A stretch of DNA of 64,000 nt from CAISCU01 sp051861545 (GCA_051861545.1 JBIMKP010000025.1:1-64000); one strand, 5' to 3'; counted from the stretch's first letter, positions 43,350 to 53,408 are shown. The notes: generated from the letters alone by a model not told the origin. Numbers and translations: made by a program.

Positions 43350-44827
43350 GTTAGTTTTCTATTGGGATTGGTATGTTTTTTCAAAATTCGCTTAGCTTCA
43401 ATTTGAACAGATGTATTTTGTCGATAAGACCAAATTTCTTTTCCAGCCACTTTTCTTGTTTCATCTACATTTACAATAGGGAAGGGGTAGTCGACACCTA
43501 ATTCAATATTGTAGAGTTTCTGTTCCATCTCACTCAGTTTCCAGGGTTCATGAATAAGCTTAGGTGGAATATTTTGTAATTGAGGTAACCATTTTTTTAT
43601 GAATACACCATCGGGGTCGTGCTCTTCTGAATTCTTTATTGGGTTGTAAATTCTAATCGTATTAACTCCTGTTTGGCCAGATTGCATTTGAATCTGAGGA
43701 TAATGAATTCCAGGTTCATAATCTAAAAACCATTTAGCCAGCATATGTAAATCTCTCCAGTCTTGCCAAAGGTTAAATACAAAAAAAGAAACCAACATTG
43801 CTCTCATTCTAAAATTCACATAACCTGTTTCTTGTAAGCACATTATACAGGCATCAACAATAGGAATTCCGGTTTTGCCTTGTTCAAAAGCATTTATATA
43901 AACTTCATTTTTGGGTTTAAGCAATAAATCATAAGCCTTATTTACATTTTCAAACTCCATTCTACATTCATCTTCAAACTTTTGAATAAAATGGCAATGC
44001 CAATGTAAGCGAGATATAAAGTTCGATAAAGACCTTTTGTTTTTTGCAGTTGGATAAAGCTCTACGGTTTTTTGCATGACCATTTTAATGCTAATATTTC
44101 CATAAGCCAAATAAGGTGAAATTCTACTGCAACTTTTTCTGCTTAAAGCTGGTTTTGAAATATGTTTAGAGTAGTTAATGTATCGCTCCGATAAAAAACT
44201 GTTAAAGTATTTCCATGCAAAGTCCTCACCGCCATGTTGAAACGAATTGTTATGAAGTTTAAAAGAAGGGTTTATTTCATTTTCTTTAGGCTGAAGTGAC
44301 TCATCATCAATGGTTTTTATGAATTTAATCTTAGTATAATCGGGATGATAGGCTTTCTCTAACATTTTAGCTTCCCATTTTTTCTGCCAATCTTTTCTGC
44401 TTTTAAGTTTCCTAATTACTCCATTTTGAGAACACTCAATTTGTTTAATTCCCTCTGATTTACAGATTTCACTCACAAGTATATCTCTTTTGTAACTCAG
44501 ATTATTTCCAGTTTCCATGTGAGAAAAAACGCAATTGATTTTGTAAATCGATATCAGCTTTTTTAATAATTCAGTTAATTCACGATTAAATATATGAATT
44601 TTAGCATCATAGGCTTCAAGTTTAACTTGCATATCCATTAAGGACTCGTAAACAAAACGCCAATGCCTTATATCAGAATCATGGTTATTGATTAATGAAG
44701 GTTCAAAAGAATAAATCAACAAAACAGGAAGATTTGCTTGTTGAGCCAAAAACATTGGCTCATGATCAATGGTGCGCAAATCTCTTTTTAGCCACACAAT
44801 ATTTATTTCTTGTTTTTGAACTTCCAT
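43346..44827 (-). CDS. Cryptochrome/DNA photolyase family protein
   Basis: A 493-residue flavoprotein. The N-terminal photolyase domain begins IVWLKRDLRTIDHEP (antenna-binding Rossmann fold), and the FAD domain includes RISPYLAYGNISI, TGIPIVDACIMCLQETGYVNFRMRAMLVSFF and YEPGIHYPQIQMQSGQTG with INTIRIYNP-like text after it. The last motif differs from the usual DLLDGDxASN stretch and marks a distinct subgroup of photolyase-like proteins, perhaps the one called NewPHL; I am not sure of the name. Its stop overlaps the start of the FeS-type gene, so the two are made together. Confidence 0.88.
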   Translation of the reverse strand: MEVQKQEINIVWLKRDLRTIDHEPMFLAQQANLPVLLIYSFEPSLINNHDSDIRHWRFVYESLMDMQVKLEAYDAKIHIFNRELTELLKKLISIYKINCVFSHMETGNNLSYKRDILVSEICKSEGIKQIECSQNGVIRKLKSRKDWQKKWEAKMLEKAYHPDYTKIKFIKTIDDESLQPKENEINPSFKLHNNSFQHGGEDFAWKYFNSFLSERYINYSKHISKPALSRKSCSRISPYLAYGNISIKMVMQKTVELYPTAKNKRSLSNFISRLHWHCHFIQKFEDECRMEFENVNKAYDLLLKPKNEVYINAFEQGKTGIPIVDACIMCLQETGYVNFRMRAMLVSFFVFNLWQDWRDLHMLAKWFLDYEPGIHYPQIQMQSGQTGVNTIRIYNPIKNSEEHDPDGVFIKKWLPQLQNIPPKLIHEPWKLSEMEQKLYNIELGVDYPFPIVNVDETRKVAGKEIWSYRQNTSVQIEAKRILKKHTNPNRKLT

Positions 44828-45434
44828 TTTTACCTAAATCGATTCATATAAATTGAAAGAAATTAAAATGGAATTAGTTTCAATTACTGCAAATCTCTTT
44901 TGTAAAAATAAATTTTGAACTAATAATTCATTCGATAAGAACTTGATTTGTTCATTCAGTTTTTGATTTTAGCAATTTAAAAGTAGGCCTTAAACAATCA
45001 GATTTTATCAAAAAAAGAACAAGTTTTGGCCTACTACAAAGACTTTTTATATTGATAATTAGTACTTTACGAAATGTGAAATATTTTTCACTTTTAGTAA
45101 ATTTAGTGTAAAATAAAAGTAGAATTTTAAATGGTGTTTTATTGAATGGGATTCTATTTATCAGATAATCAATATAATAGACCTTTGTAATTCTAACTAT
45201 GATGTTATTTTTTTTAGATTTTGTTGAAATAATTCTTCAGGCACAAAAGCGACATTTTTTCTCCAAAATCTGGCGTATTTTTATGATGATGTAGTGTTGA
45301 TGTGTAAAAATTTATTGTAAATCAACACTTTAAAAAATTATGATGTAGTATTGATTGGGTTGATTTAGTCGATTGATGTGTAAAGTATCTTATAATTGTG
45401 TTATCAAATCATCCCTCAAAAACAAACTAATCAA
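44828..45434. promoter_or_regulatory. 600-bp regulatory region upstream of the glucan locus, with three inverted repeats
   Basis: No gene is seen. Three inverted repeats stand out: AGTAGGCC (44982-44989) with GGCCTACT (45028-45035); GTGAAA (45076-45081) with TTTCAC (45086-45091), extended by TTAC (45067-45070) with GTAA (45097-45100); and AGTGTTGAT (45293-45301) with ATCAACACT (45321-45329), a perfect 9-bp pair. The element TGATGTAG-G/A-TTGAT occurs twice, 48 bp apart (from about 45287 and 45340), and TTGATGTGTAAA twice (45297 and 45373). TAATTGTG at 45393-45400 is a fair -7 box. These are candidate sites for regulation of the glucan operon. Confidence 0.5.
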
Positions 45435-48350
45435 ATGAAAGAAAAATTTGCAATCTTGTCTCTTGGCATTTTATTGGGATTTAGTCCCAATGAAACTAAG
45501 GCACAAAATTCCCCAACACAAGGGAAATTAGCAGACACAACCCGGCTCACAGAAGTGGTTGTTGTTGGTTACGGAAGCAGAAAAATTACCAAAGTATCAG
45601 GTGCAATTTCATCTGTGAAAGCAGCAGAAATTGAAAAACTACAGCCTGTAAGGGTAGAGGATGCTCTACAAGGGCGAGCTTCAGGAGTTTCAATTATTAA
45701 TGGTGGTTCGCCAGGTGCTAAACCAACTGTATTTGTGCGTGGTATTCCTTCTTTTTCAGGAACTGACCCTTTAGTTATTATTGATGGTGTTCCTCAAACA
45801 CTTACAGATTTTAACTCAATTAATGGTTCTGATATTGAATCAATTAACGTATTAAAAGATGCTGCAACTACTTCAATTTATGGTGTTAAAGGTGGTAATG
45901 GAGTAATAGTAGTTACAACTAAATCAGGTAGAAGAAACCAAAAAACTGATATCGGTTTTAGCAGTTATTATGGTGTTCAAGAAGTTGTAAATAAAGTTGG
46001 TGTATTAAATGCTTCAGAATATGCTGCAATGGTTAACGAAGGTAGCACAATTGCTGGTGGTGGTTTAATTTTTAATGATATTACCAGATTAGGTGAAGGT
46101 GTTAACTGGCAAGATGAGGTTTTTAAAAGAGCTGCAATTCAATCACATAATATAACTGCTAGAGGTGGTAGTGATAAAATGACCTACTTCTTATCAGCAG
46201 GTGCTTTATCTCAAGGTGGAATTGTTGGTGGAAACGATAAATCTAATTTCACTAGAGGAAATATGACCGCCAACTTAACTTTTGATATCACAAATAGATT
46301 AAAATTCATTTTAAATACAACAGGGGTTGTACTTGATAGTAAGGGTGTTCCAGAAAACTCATTCAATAGTGTTTTGGGTAATGCTATTAACTTCGACCCA
46401 ACAGTACCTAAATTTAATACTACAAATACGGTTGGTACTTATGGTTACAGTAATTTATTGCTTTCTGAAGTTTTTAATCCATTAACTAGATTAGATAATA
46501 CTTACAATCAAAATAATGGAACTAAATTGTATGGTAAATTTGAATTACAATATGAAGTTATCAAAAACTTAAAATTGAGTAGCCGTTATGGATATACAAA
46601 ATATGATGGTTTATCTAAAAACTTCACTCCATTGGTATTTTATGGTCCAAACAATGTTGACAACACTATGAACGCTGATGGTTCAACTGTAATTGGCAAA
46701 AACAACAGAGTTTCTCATGAAAAGACAAGTAATTTTAACTATACATGGGAAACCTTTGCGAATTATGATTTTAAATTAAAAGAAGACCATAACTTCGAAA
46801 CAGTAATAGGTTTTGCATTATCAAAGAATTCAGGAAATGCAGCTGGTGCTTCTCGTCAGGATGTACCTTTTAACTCATGGGATTTCGCTGATTTTACAGC
46901 AGCTACAGGAACAAATACTGCAACCAATCCATCAGCACTTGATGGTTATTACTATCAATATTTCAGAAGAAACTTATCTTCATTTGCTCGTGTAAACTAC
47001 GATTATAACGATAAATACTTAGCATCTGCTACTATCAGAAGAGATGGTTCTTTTGCATTTGGTGTCGATAATAAATATGCAAACTTTTATTCTGGTTCAT
47101 TAGGATGGGTTGTTTCAAAAGAAGATTTTTTCAAATCTGAATTCGTAAACAACCTAAAAATCAGAGGTAGTTATGGTGCAATTGGAAACGAAAACGTTAA
47201 TCCTCAATTTGTTGGAATTATAGTTGGTGGTCCAAGTTATGGTCCTACTGGAAATAGTAATGGTTATACTTTTGGTGATGTATTTTATCCAGGTTCAACA
47301 GTAGGTTCTGCTGCAAATCCTGCTTTAAGATGGGAAAAGCAAATCCAATCTAATATTGGTTTTGATATGATTTTCCATAAATACAAATTCTCTTTAACAG
47401 CAGATTTCTTTACAAAAGAAGTTGATGGATTATTATTTACACCTTCAGCATCATTGTATTTAGGAACTGTTCCAATTCCAACAGCAAATATTGGTTCTAC
47501 AAGAAGTTCAGGTATTGATATTACATTCTCATACCATGAAACAATTGCTAAAAAAGTAAAAATGAGCAATTCAATCACGGTTACATCGGCTAGAAACGAA
47601 GTTACAGCTACTAATACTGACGGAACTGCAAAGATTTTTGGTGGATATTACTTCAACGGACAATCTCAAAGTGTTACAGTATTTGAAAAAGGTTTTTCTC
47701 CAGGATATTTTTATGGATTTAAAACTGATGGATTATTCCAAAATGAAGGTGAAATTGCTGCACATGCAACACAAACAGGAGCAAAACCTGGTGACATTAG
47801 ATTTGTAGACGTAAATGGTGATGGTATTATTAATAATGATGATAGAACAGAAATCGGAAATCCTTTCCCTGATTTTACATTGGGTTGGAATTTGACATTA
47901 GAATATGGAAATTTTGATTTATCAGCATTCACATATGCATCTGTAGGAAACGATATTTACAGAGCTTATGAGCGTAACGCTAACTTTACAAATAAAGACA
48001 GAAGAATTTTAGCTAGATGGACAGGAGAAGGTTCTACAAATGATGCAGAAAATCCTAGATATTCATTTGTTGATGCTAACAACAACGCAAGAGTATCAGA
48101 TAGATATGTAGAAGATGGTTCATTCATAAAACTAAAAAACTTACAAATTGGTTATACATTACCAAACATATTGAAGAAAAGAAACATTAATAAATTAAGG
48201 GTATATGTTCAAATCAAAAATGCATTTATCATTACCAAATATTCTGGTTTCGATCCAGAAATCGCTGGTGGTGTATTGGATACAGGTATTGATAGAGGAG
48301 CATATCCACAAGCACGCATTTATTCATTCGGTGTAGATGTTAAATTTTAA
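45435..48350 (+). CDS. SusC-like TonB-dependent glycan importer
   Basis: A 971-residue outer-membrane protein. The ATG at 45435 begins the signal peptide (MKEKFAILSLGILLGF, to about 25). The plug starts almost at once (LTEVVVVGYGSRKITKVSGA) and has the SusC signatures GSPGAKPTVFVRGI and DAATTSIYGVKGGNGVIVVTTKSG. The carboxypeptidase-regulatory domain that normally precedes the plug is missing. The barrel ends with GVDVKF. With SusD it forms the lidded pore that takes up oligosaccharides. It is the first gene of the glucan operon and is followed 22 bp later by the SusD gene. Confidence 0.96.
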   Translation: MKEKFAILSLGILLGFSPNETKAQNSPTQGKLADTTRLTEVVVVGYGSRKITKVSGAISSVKAAEIEKLQPVRVEDALQGRASGVSIINGGSPGAKPTVFVRGIPSFSGTDPLVIIDGVPQTLTDFNSINGSDIESINVLKDAATTSIYGVKGGNGVIVVTTKSGRRNQKTDIGFSSYYGVQEVVNKVGVLNASEYAAMVNEGSTIAGGGLIFNDITRLGEGVNWQDEVFKRAAIQSHNITARGGSDKMTYFLSAGALSQGGIVGGNDKSNFTRGNMTANLTFDITNRLKFILNTTGVVLDSKGVPENSFNSVLGNAINFDPTVPKFNTTNTVGTYGYSNLLLSEVFNPLTRLDNTYNQNNGTKLYGKFELQYEVIKNLKLSSRYGYTKYDGLSKNFTPLVFYGPNNVDNTMNADGSTVIGKNNRVSHEKTSNFNYTWETFANYDFKLKEDHNFETVIGFALSKNSGNAAGASRQDVPFNSWDFADFTAATGTNTATNPSALDGYYYQYFRRNLSSFARVNYDYNDKYLASATIRRDGSFAFGVDNKYANFYSGSLGWVVSKEDFFKSEFVNNLKIRGSYGAIGNENVNPQFVGIIVGGPSYGPTGNSNGYTFGDVFYPGSTVGSAANPALRWEKQIQSNIGFDMIFHKYKFSLTADFFTKEVDGLLFTPSASLYLGTVPIPTANIGSTRSSGIDITFSYHETIAKKVKMSNSITVTSARNEVTATNTDGTAKIFGGYYFNGQSQSVTVFEKGFSPGYFYGFKTDGLFQNEGEIAAHATQTGAKPGDIRFVDVNGDGIINNDDRTEIGNPFPDFTLGWNLTLEYGNFDLSAFTYASVGNDIYRAYERNANFTNKDRRILARWTGEGSTNDAENPRYSFVDANNNARVSDRYVEDGSFIKLKNLQIGYTLPNILKKRNINKLRVYVQIKNAFIITKYSGFDPEIAGGVLDTGIDRGAYPQARIYSFGVDVKF

Positions 48351-48372
48351 TCAATCACTAAATCATACTAAA

Positions 48373-49884
48373 ATGAAAAGAATTTTATCAAACATCTTAA
48401 TGTTGACATTGGTGATAAGTTTATTGTCATCATGTAAAAAATGGGTTGAATACAGTCCCCGTGAAGATTTTAGACAAACAGAATTAGATTATTTAAGGTC
48501 GGAAAGCGATTACAGAACCATGGCTGTAAGTGCTTATACTCCATTACAGTGGTTAAATCAATCTGTAGTTGTAGGCGAAATAGCTTCCGATAACGCAGTA
48601 AGCGGTGGTGAAAATGCATCAGATGTAATTTCATTACAACAAATAGACGATTATACTCATACTCCAATCAATTCTACGTTAACAGAATTGTGGCAGTCGG
48701 CTTATGAAGGAATCAATCGTGCTAATTACCTTCATCAATATAAAAACCAAAATCCTTCAGGTGTTGTGGTTTCATTTGCTGGAAAAGAGGCTTTATTTGG
48801 CGAAATTTACTTTTTAAGAGCCTACTATTATTTCCATTTGGTTAGGTTTTTTGGTGATGTTCCATTGTTTGTTGATGGACGTTTAAGTTTGGCTGATTCT
48901 AAAACATTAAAAAGAAGCTCAAAAGCTGATGTTTACAGACAAATTGAAGCAGATTTACAAGCTGCAATTACTGTTTTACCTGCATTCCAAACTCAAACTG
49001 GTAGAGTAACCAAACATGCTGCTGAAGCATTATTAGGAAAAGTTTATTTATACCAAGAAAAATATACTGAAGCTGCTGCAATGTTAGAAAATGTTGTAAG
49101 TTCAAACTCATATACTTTGGTACCTAACTTTGCAAGTATGTTTTTATCAAGTGGTGAAAACGGACCAGAATCTGTTTTTGAAATTCAATATTCTAATGCT
49201 ACTCCATATTACAATTGGGGTGCTGTAACAAGAGGCCAAGGTAATTATGCAGTTCAACAATGTGGTGTTAGAGGATTAAACGGTTCAGATTCTATGCCTT
49301 ATGCTGCTGGTTGGAGTACGAATTTACCAACAACTGATTTAGCTAATGCTTATCAAGCTGGCGACCAAAGAAAGAATGCAACTATTCTTGATATTGAAGC
49401 ATACAAAGCTGCACATCCAAGTTATAATATTACATATCAAGTTGCACCTTACAAAAACACTGGTTTATACAGCCAGAAGTTTTTACCAAGAAAAGGACAA
49501 ACATCTGGACAAGTTGAGTTAAATTATTTAAACAACTTTAGAACAATTAGATATGCAGATGTATTGTTAATGGCTGCTGAAGCAAATGCTAAAGCACCGG
49601 GCGCAAATGAAGCAAAAGCTAAAGAATATCTTAACATGGTTAGAAAACGTGCTTTTGGTGATGACAACCACGATATAACAGCAGGTGGAGCAGCACTACA
49701 ACAAGCAATTCTTGATGAAAGAAGATTAGAATTGGCAATGGAAGGTGAGCGCTTTTTTGATTTAGTTAGAACAAAAAATGCAGCAGCAAAAATTCCTGGA
49801 TTCGTTACAGGTAAACATGAGGTTTTCCCTATTCCTTTGGATGAGGTTGTGATTTCAGGTTTAAGTCAAAATCCGGGTTATTAA
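48373..49884 (+). CDS. SusD-like (RagB) glycan-binding lipoprotein
   Basis: A 503-residue surface lipoprotein. The ATG at 48373 gives a clean lipobox (ISLLSSCKK). It has the RagB/SusD domain: the N-terminal helices (ELWQSAYEGINRANYLHQY), a tetratricopeptide region (FLRAYYYFHLVRFFGDVPLF, EALLGKVYLYQEKYTEAAA) and the C-terminal LDERRLELAMEGERFFDLVRT and VFPIPLDEV. It caps the SusC pore and binds oligosaccharide. Its position and order match a standard polysaccharide utilisation locus. Confidence 0.96.
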   Translation: MKRILSNILMLTLVISLLSSCKKWVEYSPREDFRQTELDYLRSESDYRTMAVSAYTPLQWLNQSVVVGEIASDNAVSGGENASDVISLQQIDDYTHTPINSTLTELWQSAYEGINRANYLHQYKNQNPSGVVVSFAGKEALFGEIYFLRAYYYFHLVRFFGDVPLFVDGRLSLADSKTLKRSSKADVYRQIEADLQAAITVLPAFQTQTGRVTKHAAEALLGKVYLYQEKYTEAAAMLENVVSSNSYTLVPNFASMFLSSGENGPESVFEIQYSNATPYYNWGAVTRGQGNYAVQQCGVRGLNGSDSMPYAAGWSTNLPTTDLANAYQAGDQRKNATILDIEAYKAAHPSYNITYQVAPYKNTGLYSQKFLPRKGQTSGQVELNYLNNFRTIRYADVLLMAAEANAKAPGANEAKAKEYLNMVRKRAFGDDNHDITAGGAALQQAILDERRLELAMEGERFFDLVRTKNAAAKIPGFVTGKHEVFPIPLDEVVISGLSQNPGY

Positions 49885-49905
49885 TCATTAATTAAAATTA
49901 AGAAA

Positions 49906-51471
49906 ATGAAATTAACCAAATATATAAGTGGCGTATTTGCCATAATGGTTTTAATGATGGCTTGTAAAAAGGATAAGTCGGATGATTTGTCTTTCATTAA
50001 TTCAGCCTCAGCACCAAAAAATCTATCAATGGTTTTTGATATTACCCAAGACAATACAGGTAGGGTAAATGTACTTCCTACAGGTGAAGGTGTTTCTTAT
50101 TATGAAATTTATTTCAGAGACACAACAACTGTTCCAGCAAAAGTTTTACCAGGAAAAAGTGCTTCTCATATTTTCGGTGAAGGCTTATTTACTGTAAAAT
50201 TAAAAGCATTTTCAGCTTCAGGAAAATCATCTGAGTTTTCAAAAGAGCTAACAGTTAACTTCAAAGCTCCTGAAAATCTTGATTTAGTTGTAACTAAAGA
50301 CCCAGAAAACAATTTTAAAGTAAAAGTTTCAGCAACTGCATTGTATGAAACTAGCTTCAAAATATATTTTGGTGATGTAGATAATGAAGACCCAATTACT
50401 TTTAATGAAGGTCAAAATGTTGAACATACTTACGCAAAAGTTGGCACATACAAAATGAAATTGGTTGCTGTTAGTGGCGGTGCTGCTACAACTGAACTTG
50501 AAAAAGATGTTAAAATTGAAGATCCATTAGTACTTCCTTTAACATTTGAATCTCCAACTTTAAGTTATGCATTTACTGGTTTTGATGGTGGTGCGGTAAC
50601 TATTATCGACAATCCTAATAAATCTGGTTTAAATACAAGTAACAAGGTTGCTAAAATGATAAAAAGTGCTGGTCAGCCTTGGGGTGGAAGTTTCATCAAT
50701 ATGGGTTCTAGTATGAATTTTACTGATAACAAAATCTTTAAAATGAAGGTTTTCTCTCCACGTGTTGGTGCTAAAGTTTTACTTAAAGTAGAAAACCAAA
50801 CTACAACAAGTACTAATTTCGAAAAAGAAGTTGTTACAACTGTTGCAAATGCATGGGAAGAATTGGTTTTTGATTACAGTGCAATTGATGCTACTAAAGA
50901 GTATAACAGAGTTGTAATAATTTTCGAACTAGGGACAAACGGCGATGGTTCTGCAAATTTCACTTTCTTATTCGATGATATCAGTTTGGTAAAATCATTA
51001 GGAACTGAATTACCATTAACATTTGATCAAGCAGGTGTTGATTATACATTCACAAATTTTGATGGAGGAAATGTAACAATTGTAGATAATCCTTTTGCAG
51101 GTCCAGCAAATCCAAGTTCTAAAGTTGCTAAAATGGTTAAGGGTGCTGGTCAACCTTGGGGTGGCTCTGTATTAACTTTAAGTGCTCCAATTAACTTTAG
51201 CAGTAGCAAAACCTTCAAAATGAAAGTTTATTCACCAAGAGTAGGAGCAAAAGTTTTATTAAAAGTTGAAAATGCTACAGATGGTGGAATTAATTTTGAA
51301 AAGGAAGTTGTTACTACTGTAGCAAACGGATGGGAAGATTTAACTTTCGACTATTCAGCTATCAATACCGCTAATTCATATTCAAAAGTGGTTATCATTT
51401 TTGACTTAGGAACGCAAGGTGATGGTTCCGCAAACTTTACATTCCATTTCGATGATATCCGTCTTAATTAA
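49906..51471 (+). CDS. Surface lipoprotein with PKD-like and duplicated glycan-binding domains
   Basis: A 521-residue lipoprotein (lipobox MVLMMACKK). Residues 30-200 are two PKD/Ig-like domains (ISYYEIYFRD, HTYAKVGTYKMKLVAVSGG). Residues 210-365 and 372-521 are two copies of one roughly 150-residue jelly-roll domain, each with LPLTF, FDGG-VTI-DNP, VAKM-K-AGQPWGGS, FSPRVGAKVLLKVEN and GDGSANFTF-FDDI. The copies are highly similar, so the duplication is recent. Such domains are found in SusE/F-type glycan-binding proteins of beta-glucan loci. It should hold polysaccharide at the surface for the GH16 enzyme. Confidence 0.85.
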   Translation: MKLTKYISGVFAIMVLMMACKKDKSDDLSFINSASAPKNLSMVFDITQDNTGRVNVLPTGEGVSYYEIYFRDTTTVPAKVLPGKSASHIFGEGLFTVKLKAFSASGKSSEFSKELTVNFKAPENLDLVVTKDPENNFKVKVSATALYETSFKIYFGDVDNEDPITFNEGQNVEHTYAKVGTYKMKLVAVSGGAATTELEKDVKIEDPLVLPLTFESPTLSYAFTGFDGGAVTIIDNPNKSGLNTSNKVAKMIKSAGQPWGGSFINMGSSMNFTDNKIFKMKVFSPRVGAKVLLKVENQTTTSTNFEKEVVTTVANAWEELVFDYSAIDATKEYNRVVIIFELGTNGDGSANFTFLFDDISLVKSLGTELPLTFDQAGVDYTFTNFDGGNVTIVDNPFAGPANPSSKVAKMVKGAGQPWGGSVLTLSAPINFSSSKTFKMKVYSPRVGAKVLLKVENATDGGINFEKEVVTTVANGWEDLTFDYSAINTANSYSKVVIIFDLGTQGDGSANFTFHFDDIRLN

Positions 51472-51481
51472 ACAGATTAAA

Positions 51482-52375
51482 ATGAATCCAATAAAATTAA
51501 CAGCAAGTATATTGTTATCAGGAGTGATGTTCCTGAGCGCTTGCAAAAAGGAAAAATACACATTCGGAGATATTAAAACTCCTGAATCTCTTGATATGAG
51601 TTTAACTGTGGCAGGCGTTTCTTCTACACAACCTGATGGTGATGGTAGCGGAAGTGTTGAATTCAAAGTAACTGCAACAAATGCTTTAACTTATCATATC
51701 GATTTTGGTGATGGAACTACAAAAGAAGTTCCATCCGGAATGATTACCTATAAATACAGAACCCCCGGAACAAAAACTTACCAAGTTGTTGTAAATGCAA
51801 TTGGAAAAGGTGGTGTGATGAGCACTGTAACTAAATCGGTAAGTGTTTTTGTAGCATTTGATATTCCACCATCAATAATTGAATTTTTAACTAAAGGTTC
51901 ATCAAGAACATGGATAACTGCAAAAGACCAACCTGGTCATTTTGGAGTAGGACCAACAACCGATTTTACGCCAATTTATTATGCTGCTACGCCAAATTCA
52001 AGAGAAGCTTGTGCTTATGATGATGAGATTACTTTCACTAAAGAAGGTGCAAGCAATATTTCAATGGATGTAGCAAATAAAGGCGAATCATTTTCAATTG
52101 AAGCAGCAACAGCATTTTATGGTTTTAGTGGAAAAGATGGATGTTATGCTATCACAGGGGGTAAAAAGAATCTTGCTTTTATGGATGCAAGCACAGGCTC
52201 AACAAGTTCTAATTCAACACAAATTCAGTTTATTGTTCCTGGTAATGGAATCATTAACTTTGGAACCGGCGCAACTGAATATGAAATTTTATCAATTTCA
52301 GATACTGAAATTCATTTAAGAAGCGTTGGCGTAACGGGATTAGCCTGGTACATGAAATTAACACCAAAACCATAA
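51482..52375 (+). CDS. PKD-domain surface lipoprotein of the glucan locus
   Basis: A 297-residue lipoprotein. The ATG at 51482 (preferred over frames extending into the previous gene) gives the lipobox VMFLSACKK. A PKD domain (about 35-125, YHIDFGDGTTKEV, TPGTKTYQVVVNAIG) is followed by a second beta domain (about 135-297, SSRTWITAKDQPGHFGVGP and SREACAYDDEITF), typical of proteins just upstream of GH16 enzymes in this type of locus. It probably binds substrate. It is 10 bp from the previous gene and 1 bp from the GH16 gene. Confidence 0.8.
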   Translation: MNPIKLTASILLSGVMFLSACKKEKYTFGDIKTPESLDMSLTVAGVSSTQPDGDGSGSVEFKVTATNALTYHIDFGDGTTKEVPSGMITYKYRTPGTKTYQVVVNAIGKGGVMSTVTKSVSVFVAFDIPPSIIEFLTKGSSRTWITAKDQPGHFGVGPTTDFTPIYYAATPNSREACAYDDEITFTKEGASNISMDVANKGESFSIEAATAFYGFSGKDGCYAITGGKKNLAFMDASTGSTSSNSTQIQFIVPGNGIINFGTGATEYEILSISDTEIHLRSVGVTGLAWYMKLTPKP

Positions 52376-52376
52376 T

Positions 52377-53408
52377 ATGAAAATTCACAGAGTTCTAATT
52401 GTTTTACTGATTACTGTATTCATTTCATGCAGTAAGGCACAGTCGCCAACACCGGAAGATGTTGCTCCAACTGAGTTAACCCTAAAAGCTACACCTAGCA
52501 CTGATAACAGTGGTAATGTACTATTTGAAGCTAAAGCAACGAATGCTGTAGATTATGAATATGATTTTGGAAATGGAGTTTACAAATCAGTTGCAAGTGG
52601 AGTTATCACTTACAAATACTCTAGAACAGGAACTTATACTGTAAAGGTTATTGCTAAAAGCGCTGGAGGTAAATTAACATCTTTAACTACAAAAGTTACA
52701 GTTGAAGTAGGTGGATTAGCATTAGTTTGGTCTGATGAATTTAATACTCCAGGTTCTCCTGATCCTTCTAAATGGGGTTATGATATTGGGACAGGTTCAG
52801 GTGGCTGGGGAAACCAAGAAGCACAATATTATACTAGCCGAACTGATAATGTAGTTGTTTCTAATGGAACATTAAAAATCACTGCAAAAGCTGAAAATTT
52901 TAGTGGAAGCAATTATACATCTGCAAGAATTCTAACAAAAGGTAAATTCTCTTTCCAATATGGTAGAGTTGATGTAAGAGCAAAACTACCTGAAGGTGGA
53001 GGAACTTGGCCTGCAATTTGGGCTTTAGGAGATGATATCAATACTGTAGGTTGGCCTGCTTGTGGCGAAATAGATATTATGGAGCATGTTGGTAATAGCT
53101 TAAATAAAGTTCATTTCACACTTCATTATCCCGGACACAGCGGTGGAAATGCAACCGGAACCACTAAAATGATTCCAAATGTAACAAAGGATTTTTTTGT
53201 TTACTCGATTATTTGGTCACCAGAATCAATCATATTCTTAGTAAATGATGTTCCTCAATATACTTTCCCTAATAGTCCATCTGTTCCTTACAACAAAAAA
53301 TTCTTTATGATTTTGAATGTTGCTATGGGAGGTACATTTGGAGGTGCTATTGATCCTGCTTTTAAATCGGGAACAATGGAAATTGACTATGTAAGAGTTT
53401 ATCAATAA
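52377..53408 (+). CDS. GH16 endo-beta-glucanase (laminarinase-like) lipoprotein
   Basis: A 343-residue surface lipoprotein (lipobox TVFISCSKA). An N-terminal PKD domain (about 30-110, YEYDFGNGVYKSV, TGTYTVKV) precedes a GH16 domain (about 113-343). The catalytic motif EIDIME (Glu231, Asp233, Glu236) is complete; WPACGEIDIMEHVGN is the laminarinase-type version with the extra Met of the beta-bulge. It should cut beta-1,3- or mixed-linkage beta-glucans such as laminarin at the cell surface, feeding the SusC/D pair. Last gene of the operon. Confidence 0.94.
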   Translation: MKIHRVLIVLLITVFISCSKAQSPTPEDVAPTELTLKATPSTDNSGNVLFEAKATNAVDYEYDFGNGVYKSVASGVITYKYSRTGTYTVKVIAKSAGGKLTSLTTKVTVEVGGLALVWSDEFNTPGSPDPSKWGYDIGTGSGGWGNQEAQYYTSRTDNVVVSNGTLKITAKAENFSGSNYTSARILTKGKFSFQYGRVDVRAKLPEGGGTWPAIWALGDDINTVGWPACGEIDIMEHVGNSLNKVHFTLHYPGHSGGNATGTTKMIPNVTKDFFVYSIIWSPESIIFLVNDVPQYTFPNSPSVPYNKKFFMILNVAMGGTFGGAIDPAFKSGTMEIDYVRVYQ

